Positions 59,276 through 64,000 of a DNA stretch of 64,000 bases are shown here, piece by piece (the stretch's first letter is position 1; every line of letters starts with the position of its first letter). Origin of the DNA: Paenibacillus sp. FSL R7-0273 (lineage in GTDB: Bacteria; Bacillota; Bacilli; Paenibacillales; Paenibacillaceae). The notes below the pieces were generated by a model that was given only the letters and a program-made list of their open reading frames with translations, ran no database searches and was not told where the DNA came from. The position numbers and the translations under genes are program-made. The DNA is taken from contig NZ_CP009283.1 in NCBI RefSeq assembly GCF_000758625.1, positions 5,095,501-5,159,500 on the forward strand. Reading direction: 5' to 3'.

Positions 59276-60607
59276 TTGAAAAGAAATATTTTAAAGAAAT
59301 CAGTAATCGTTGGTTTGAGCTTTATGCTAGTGGCTATTTCAGCAGGCTTTAGCCAGGTTCAAAAAGCTTCTGCTAATTCAAACCCCCAGGTAAACACGAA
59401 ACAAACGCTAAAGGTGCTGTACGAAGACAAATATTATTTCGATGAAAACCTGTTTAAATCGCAATTTCCTGACACTCAGATTCAGGAAGTGAAATGGGAT
59501 GGAAAATCAGATTTAAAAGCTTTTATCGCCAAGCAAACCCCTGATGTTGTCATGTTGAACACCCTTGAATATAAACAGATGTCCAAGGATAATCAGTTAG
59601 CAGAACTGGGACAGTTAATTAAGCGCGACAATTATAACACTGCAACCCTATATCCCGGATTATTGGACGCATTGAAGGTGAATGGTAAGCTCTACGGGCT
59701 AAGTCCGCGCTTCAACACAGAATCTCTTTTTTACAATGTAGATTTATTCAAAAAATATAATGTCCCATTACCGAAGGACGGTATGACCTGGGAAGAAATA
59801 CTCAAGTTATCCGCAAAATTCCCGACTACAGGAAACAAAGACACCCGTGTCTGGGGACTTCACTATCCACTTGATAATTACACCTATTTAATAAATGGCA
59901 TATCAACTTCTGAAGGGTTAACCCGATTTAATCCTGATACACTTAAAGTAACGATTAATACAGCAGCTTGGAAAAGGGTCTACAGTATGGCTATCACTGC
60001 AATAAAATCTAATTCGATAGAAGGCTCAAATAAAAGCGGATATGATGTTGATCCTTTCCTTATGGGAAGAGCGGCTATGACAGTTAGTACGACTAGTATG
60101 AATACTTTAAAGGATGTAACTGCAAATAAATCTGCTATTGCAAAGTACAAGCCGTTTACCGTTAAAATTGCCGCAGGTCCTGCCGATCCTAAGAACCGGA
60201 ACATGACACGTAACATTCATCTTGACTCAATCTTTGCGATTCCGGCCAGTTCATCTAATAAAGAGCTTGCTTGGGATTTCGTCAAATTTTATAACGGAGC
60301 AGATTTTGCTAAATCTAAATCCGAGGTGCTTTCCGATTATTCCCTGTCAAGAATGCATTATAGTAAAGAATTCAAAGGATTTAGCATGGAAGCCTTCTAT
60401 AAATTAAAACCAAACCTGGAAACACCGCCATATACCAATCCAATAGGAGTTCCTTTTAACAATGCACAGTATTCAGTTATTTTGAATAGTGAAATTAAGC
60501 AGGTAATCAGTAACAAAAAGACACTAGACAAAGCGCTGGCTTCCATTCAAACCCAGGTTCAAAAGAGCCTTGATGATGCTGTGAAAAAGCAAAAAGCGAA
60601 GAAATAA
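59276..60607 (+). CDS. Secreted solute-binding-like protein, tandem copy 1
   Basis: A 443-residue exported protein of the family-1 binding-protein fold. The signal peptide (VIVGLSFMLVAISAGFSQ) has an A-x-A-type cleavage site (KASANS) and no lipobox Cys. The body shows NKDTRVWGLHYPLDNYTYL and FYKLKPNLETPPYTNPIGVP, and is clearly homologous to the next gene. The start is TTG at 59276 with GGAGG 8 nt upstream; the GTG at 59261 would fall within that site. No permease is near. The divergent two-component system is the only visible regulatory partner. Confidence 0.85.
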   Translation: MKRNILKKSVIVGLSFMLVAISAGFSQVQKASANSNPQVNTKQTLKVLYEDKYYFDENLFKSQFPDTQIQEVKWDGKSDLKAFIAKQTPDVVMLNTLEYKQMSKDNQLAELGQLIKRDNYNTATLYPGLLDALKVNGKLYGLSPRFNTESLFYNVDLFKKYNVPLPKDGMTWEEILKLSAKFPTTGNKDTRVWGLHYPLDNYTYLINGISTSEGLTRFNPDTLKVTINTAAWKRVYSMAITAIKSNSIEGSNKSGYDVDPFLMGRAAMTVSTTSMNTLKDVTANKSAIAKYKPFTVKIAAGPADPKNRNMTRNIHLDSIFAIPASSSNKELAWDFVKFYNGADFAKSKSEVLSDYSLSRMHYSKEFKGFSMEAFYKLKPNLETPPYTNPIGVPFNNAQYSVILNSEIKQVISNKKTLDKALASIQTQVQKSLDDAVKKQKAKK

Positions 60608-60640
60608 CTTTGAAATAACCAATGAGCGGAGGTTTTATTT

Positions 60641-62008
60641 TTGAATAAAATGATGTTACAGAAGGTCATGCTTACTAGTCTCAGTGTTATGTTTATCGGT
60701 ACTTCAGCTGGTGTTGGCATAGGTAAACCCGTTTCTGCAGATTCGGATATCCAGGCGAGTACGAAAGACACTTTAAAAGTTTTGTACTGGAATGCTGACG
60801 ATTTCAACAGGACGTACGGGAAGCAGTTTAATAAGGACTACCCTGATACAGACATCGAAGTCTTTGCACCTACAGGTACAGGTTCGATTACGGATTATAA
60901 TTCCGCTATCCAAAAGTATTCACCGGATCTTGTGATGCTGCCCCCCTATGATTACCAGCAACTGTCTAAAGATAAAAAGCTGGTAGATTTAGAACCGTTA
61001 ATTAAACGGGATCAGTATGACATGACAACGGTATACCCTGGCTTGCTCGAAGAATTAAAGGAACTGGGCGGCGGCAAACTTAACGGGCTTAGCCCAAAGG
61101 CGGAGTCGTATGCTCTTCTGTATAATGCTGATTTATTTAAAAAGTATAAGGTCGAAGCACCAGGTGATGGAATGACGTGGGAAGAAATATTGAGACTCGC
61201 TGGTGAATTCCCTGCTACAGGAGATAAGAACACCAGAATCTGGGGCTTAAGCTCCTTTGGATCCGGCAATCTGGTAATGGATATCGCAAGAACAGAAGGG
61301 TTAGCGTACGTAGACACAAATACTCTAAAGGCTACAGCGAACACAACGGCATGGAAAAATGCTTATCGTCTGTCTGTCGAGGCCACGAAGTCTGGGGTAC
61401 TTGACGAAAAAATCAGTCTTTCCGGCAAAAGTTATCTGGAAAGCAGTCCGTTCATTATGGGACGCTCAGCTATGATAGTAGCTTCTGTCAGTCAGCTCCA
61501 GTCCTTGCAGGCAGCAAAAAGTAAAGTAAACAATTATAAACCGTTTACGCTTGGTATTGCTGCGGGTCCTGCGGATTCTAAGGACCGGAAGTCAACAGGA
61601 TATGTATTTGGTTCGGAGATTCTGGCTATTCCGGCAGGTGCATCGAATGTGGATGCCGCTTGGGAATTCATTAAATACTTCAATGGGGAAGACTACGCCA
61701 AAGAATACTATAAACCTAATACCTCTAATAATAGCATTGGTGCTCCCCTGTCCCGAATGATTGCGGAGTTCTCTGGATACAAGCTGGATGCATTCTATAA
61801 ACTAAAACCTAATTACGGTTCATCTATTACAAGTTATACTCTCATGAACAAATCTCCAGAATTGGAATTGAATTTTCGGTCACTTCTCTCTGAAGAACTG
61901 ACTCAGGTAGTACAAGGGAAGAAAACATTAGACGAAGCAGCTGCCGCCATTCAAACACAAACACAAGCTGCTGCTGATAATGTGGCAAAGGCTCAGAAGG
62001 CAAAATAG
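60641..62008 (+). CDS. Secreted solute-binding-like protein, tandem copy 2
   Basis: A 455-residue paralogue of the gene before it, 33 nt downstream. Conserved pieces include PDLVMLPPYDYQQLSKDKKL, DGMTWEEILRLAGEFPATGD and FYKLKPNYGSSITSYTLM. The signal peptide (MFIGTSAGVGIGKPVSADS) again has no lipobox Cys. The initiation region, GGAGGTTTTATTTTTGAA, is identical in both copies, including a TTG start, so the duplication included the ribosome site. The C-terminal tail is Lys/Gln/Ala-rich. Without a lipid anchor or permease gene in the window, import is doubtful; a sensory or decoy role is possible. Confidence 0.85.
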   Translation: MNKMMLQKVMLTSLSVMFIGTSAGVGIGKPVSADSDIQASTKDTLKVLYWNADDFNRTYGKQFNKDYPDTDIEVFAPTGTGSITDYNSAIQKYSPDLVMLPPYDYQQLSKDKKLVDLEPLIKRDQYDMTTVYPGLLEELKELGGGKLNGLSPKAESYALLYNADLFKKYKVEAPGDGMTWEEILRLAGEFPATGDKNTRIWGLSSFGSGNLVMDIARTEGLAYVDTNTLKATANTTAWKNAYRLSVEATKSGVLDEKISLSGKSYLESSPFIMGRSAMIVASVSQLQSLQAAKSKVNNYKPFTLGIAAGPADSKDRKSTGYVFGSEILAIPAGASNVDAAWEFIKYFNGEDYAKEYYKPNTSNNSIGAPLSRMIAEFSGYKLDAFYKLKPNYGSSITSYTLMNKSPELELNFRSLLSEELTQVVQGKKTLDEAAAAIQTQTQAAADNVAKAQKAK

Positions 62009-62059
62009 TAAAATATACAGACTGAGATGTTAATACACTAACGAGGAACTTTAATTCAA

Positions 62060-62115
62060 TAAAAAAGCGACAGCCAGGACCTGTTTCCTTGTCCATGGCT
62101 GTCGCTGTTTCAGTT
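62060..62115. terminator. Bidirectional terminator
   Basis: AGCGACAGCC-AGGAC pairs with GTCC-ATGGCTGTCGCT around a CTGTTTCCTT loop. T-runs flank it on both strands (GTTTCAGTTT; TTTTTTATTG). It ends both the tandem binding-protein genes and the convergent GH2 gene. Confidence 0.9.
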
Positions 62116-62123
62116 TGAAAGGG

Positions 62124-64000
62124 TCAGTCTGCCTGACCGTTCGGCAAAAACCGGAACCACTGCAGATCAAAATGACTGCCCGGCAGGAACAGGAATGTCA
62201 CAGTCTGTGCACCATACACTGGTTCAAGCACAAATTCCCCCACCGTATAGCTGTCCGCCCCTTGAAATTCAACAAGCTGCTTGGAGTCGCCGTCGGGGCT
62301 GCCGAACAGCAGGTGGACCGTATTGTTCGCAAGCTGTGAACGCCCGCAAATCTGCAGCCGGACTGCCCCGCGCTCACCAAAATCCATATCCTCATAGATT
62401 AGGGACACATTGTTGCCGATTCCCTCAACCGCATTCTCCGTAACAGAGAACGTATCCCCGTATATCCGGCTGTTCTCCAGAGCGCCGAGACTGGCGAAGG
62501 CTTTGTGCCGGCGGGCAAAGCGGAAGCCCTTAAGGTGAATTTTCTTCTGCAGGACGAAGGACAATGTCACAATTCCGCTCAACCGCTTAGGCAGCTTGTA
62601 GCTTTCCTCCTGGTATACATTCCATTGTGACGGCTTCTGATAGAGCACGGTATCCAGCAGCACTGCACCAGACTGGCCGGGAATACCCTCCCAGATCCCG
62701 ATCTGATATTCCTCACTGTCCAACGCGAATATAGGCAGTGTCAATTCATCAGCACCGTAGCTGCCAAAGTCGATCCGCTCGAAGCAGATCAGGCTCTGCC
62801 CTTCACGCGCCGTCGCTACGCCGCGTTCATTGCCGTTGGTCAGATTGTAGCTGGCGCTGCTGTGATAGGCTGCGGAGACAAACTCATACGGGTTCAGATA
62901 AGCCTGCCCGAAGCCGCTCAGCTTAAGTTCCATCTGTGAGTACAGCCGGATGCCATCTGCACCGTTCCTTACCCCGCACCGTACATATACATCGCCGTCG
63001 CCGAGCGCAGTGATCAGCACTTCATGCCCGTTCACCTCAAGAGAGGCGATATTGGAATCCACTCCGGCCGCGTTGGTGATGCGCCATTCCACATCCTGAT
63101 AAGTAGCGTTCTCCGGGTGCAGCTTCACGCGGATGGGCAAGCCGGACTTATCCGAGGTCAGCAGCGTGCCTTCGGGGCAGAGGAGCTCCAGCTTACGAAC
63201 CGGCACCTCAGGCAAGGCATCGCCGACGGTATCCCCGGCGCTCCCGCTGGTTCCCCGCCCGGCTTCCAGCGGACAATCCGCATAGAGCACCCGCTCTTCC
63301 GCTCCCGCAGCAGCCGGCACAGACCGCAGCACAATCTCCGCACCGGCAATGCCCGCCGACTCCGCGCGCAGCGTAATCGCCCCCGGCTCCAGTGTGCCGG
63401 CGATAACCGCCAGCAGCTTGCCGCTGAACATCCGGCGGCTTGCGCCTTTGTAGGCATCGTAATCGGTGCTGTCCCCGTTATCCAGGCCGACCAGCCGTCC
63501 CGGTCCTTCGATGCTCAGCTGCACCCGGTTGTTGGCATTCTCCACAGGGAGACCGGCTGCATCTGCAGCAGTAATCGTAACGAAGATCAGATCCTGCCCG
63601 TCAGCAGCAAGCTCCTGCTTGTCTGCTGCCAGCACAAGGGAGGCGGCATCGCCGAAGGAAGCCCTCTGCTCTGAGGCAATAACCCGACCCTGCTCATCAT
63701 AGGCATCGGCCCGGAGAACCCCTGCCTTGTACGGCAGCTTCCAGTTCCCTACAAGCTGAAGACCATTTTCATGGTCAATGTCATACGTACCCTGGGAGAC
63801 ATCATCCAGGAAGAGCTCAATCCGCGGCGCATTGGAGCAGACCCGGACATCAATCAGCTGACCTTCGGAGAAATCCCAATACGGAAAAATATGAATCATC
63901 GGGGAAGTGCGGTAATCCGTCCATTCCGCCTGATAAATATAATAGGAATCCTTCGGGAACCCGGCGGTGTCCAGCTGGCCGAAGTAAGAGTTCTTGGTAT
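62124..64000 (-). CDS. GH2-type beta-galactosidase, C-terminal part (cut by window edge)
   Basis: The reverse strand is open from the right edge to the stop at 62124, giving about 625 residues of the C-terminal part of a larger glycoside hydrolase family 2 protein. The reading beyond the ATG at 63899 continues upstream: FGQLDTAGFPKDSYYIYQAE, then WTDYRTSPMIHIFPYWDFSE. This is the typical end of the TIM barrel (G-F-P-K-D) and start of the next beta domain. VRVCSNAPRIELFLDDVSQG is the usual DUF4982-like segment, followed by Ig-like domains (LAADKQELAADGQDLIFVTI; LSIEGPGRLVGLDNGDSTDY) and carbohydrate-binding-type beta domains. The catalytic acid/base and nucleophile Glu lie outside the window. 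It probably cleaves galactosides or glucuronides; with uxuABC nearby, a beta-glucuronidase role is a speculative alternative. Confidence 0.9.
   Translation of the reverse strand, partial: TKNSYFGQLDTAGFPKDSYYIYQAEWTDYRTSPMIHIFPYWDFSEGQLIDVRVCSNAPRIELFLDDVSQGTYDIDHENGLQLVGNWKLPYKAGVLRADAYDEQGRVIASEQRASFGDAASLVLAADKQELAADGQDLIFVTITAADAAGLPVENANNRVQLSIEGPGRLVGLDNGDSTDYDAYKGASRRMFSGKLLAVIAGTLEPGAITLRAESAGIAGAEIVLRSVPAAAGAEERVLYADCPLEAGRGTSGSAGDTVGDALPEVPVRKLELLCPEGTLLTSDKSGLPIRVKLHPENATYQDVEWRITNAAGVDSNIASLEVNGHEVLITALGDGDVYVRCGVRNGADGIRLYSQMELKLSGFGQAYLNPYEFVSAAYHSSASYNLTNGNERGVATAREGQSLICFERIDFGSYGADELTLPIFALDSEEYQIGIWEGIPGQSGAVLLDTVLYQKPSQWNVYQEESYKLPKRLSGIVTLSFVLQKKIHLKGFRFARRHKAFASLGALENSRIYGDTFSVTENAVEGIGNNVSLIYEDMDFGERGAVRLQICGRSQLANNTVHLLFGSPDGDSKQLVEFQGADSYTVGEFVLEPVYGAQTVTFLFLPGSHFDLQWFRFLPNGQAD

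Noticed and set aside
63024..63674. Plus-strand ORF in the GH2 region
   Set aside because: Antisense to the long open beta-galactosidase frame.

Overview
The window looks like chromosomal DNA of a Paenibacillus or close Paenibacillaceae relative. The signs are a GC content near 50%, strong AGGAGG-type ribosome binding sites, frequent TTG starts, a YesM/YesN two-component pair next to a sugar-binding lipoprotein, a Bce-type (Yxd-like) peptide-resistance module, an SLH-type surface protein and many one- and two-component regulators. No rRNA, tRNA, CRISPR array, phage or insertion sequence was recognised. Almost all of it is ordinary bacterial accessory chromosome.

Layout. 1-5.9 kb: LacI-family regulator (cut by the left edge), a solute-binding lipoprotein and a divergent YesM/YesN sensor-regulator pair. 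5.9-14.3 kb: small membrane proteins (two DUF4386 paralogues), Crp/Fnr and AraC regulators, an SseB-like operon with an overlooked 59-residue membrane protein, a methyltransferase, a GNAT, a DinB-like protein and a leucine-rich-repeat protein next to an SMI1/KNR4 fragment. 14.3-19.5 kb: TetR-controlled efflux operon (TetR, MFS, FtsX-type permease, ATPase). 19.5-24.5 kb: XRE regulator divergent from an alpha/beta-hydrolase that has lost its catalytic Ser and His, then an NAD-salvage operon (PnuC, NadR-like, Nudix). 24.7-26.9 kb: a phosphotransferase-fold protein and a YidC insertase gene preceded by an unlisted 82-residue leader ORF. 26.9-31.1 kb: ECF sigma operon and ahpCF under a Fur/PerR box. 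31.2-40 kb: MerR/CPBP pair, ABC exporter, SLH protein, flavodoxin-fold oxidoreductase, GNAT and a two-component system. 40-45.5 kb: MacB-like ABC protein, methyltransferase-like protein, GAF histidine kinase, MazG-like protein. 45.5-50.7 kb: glucuronate catabolism (uxuA-uxuB-uxaC) with a divergent GntR/FCD regulator. 50.7-55.7 kb: YxdJ-K-L-M-YxeA-like module. 55.9-62.1 kb: a lipoprotein, a response regulator with an oddly built histidine kinase, and two tandem secreted solute-binding-like proteins. 62.1-64 kb: C-terminal part of a GH2-type beta-galactosidase.

The most exciting element is the leader ORF at 25727-25975, directly upstream of yidC. It has a near-perfect Shine-Dalgarno before a CTG start, one N-terminal membrane segment and a C-terminal pattern (Ile-x-x-Trp-Ile, basic run, then Glu-Glu-Asp) that resembles the ribosome-arrest region of Bacillus subtilis MifM. 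Its last codons pair with the yidC Shine-Dalgarno to form a sequestering hairpin. This is the layout expected of a nascent-chain sensor that raises YidC synthesis when membrane insertion is impaired, here in a non-Bacillus lineage.
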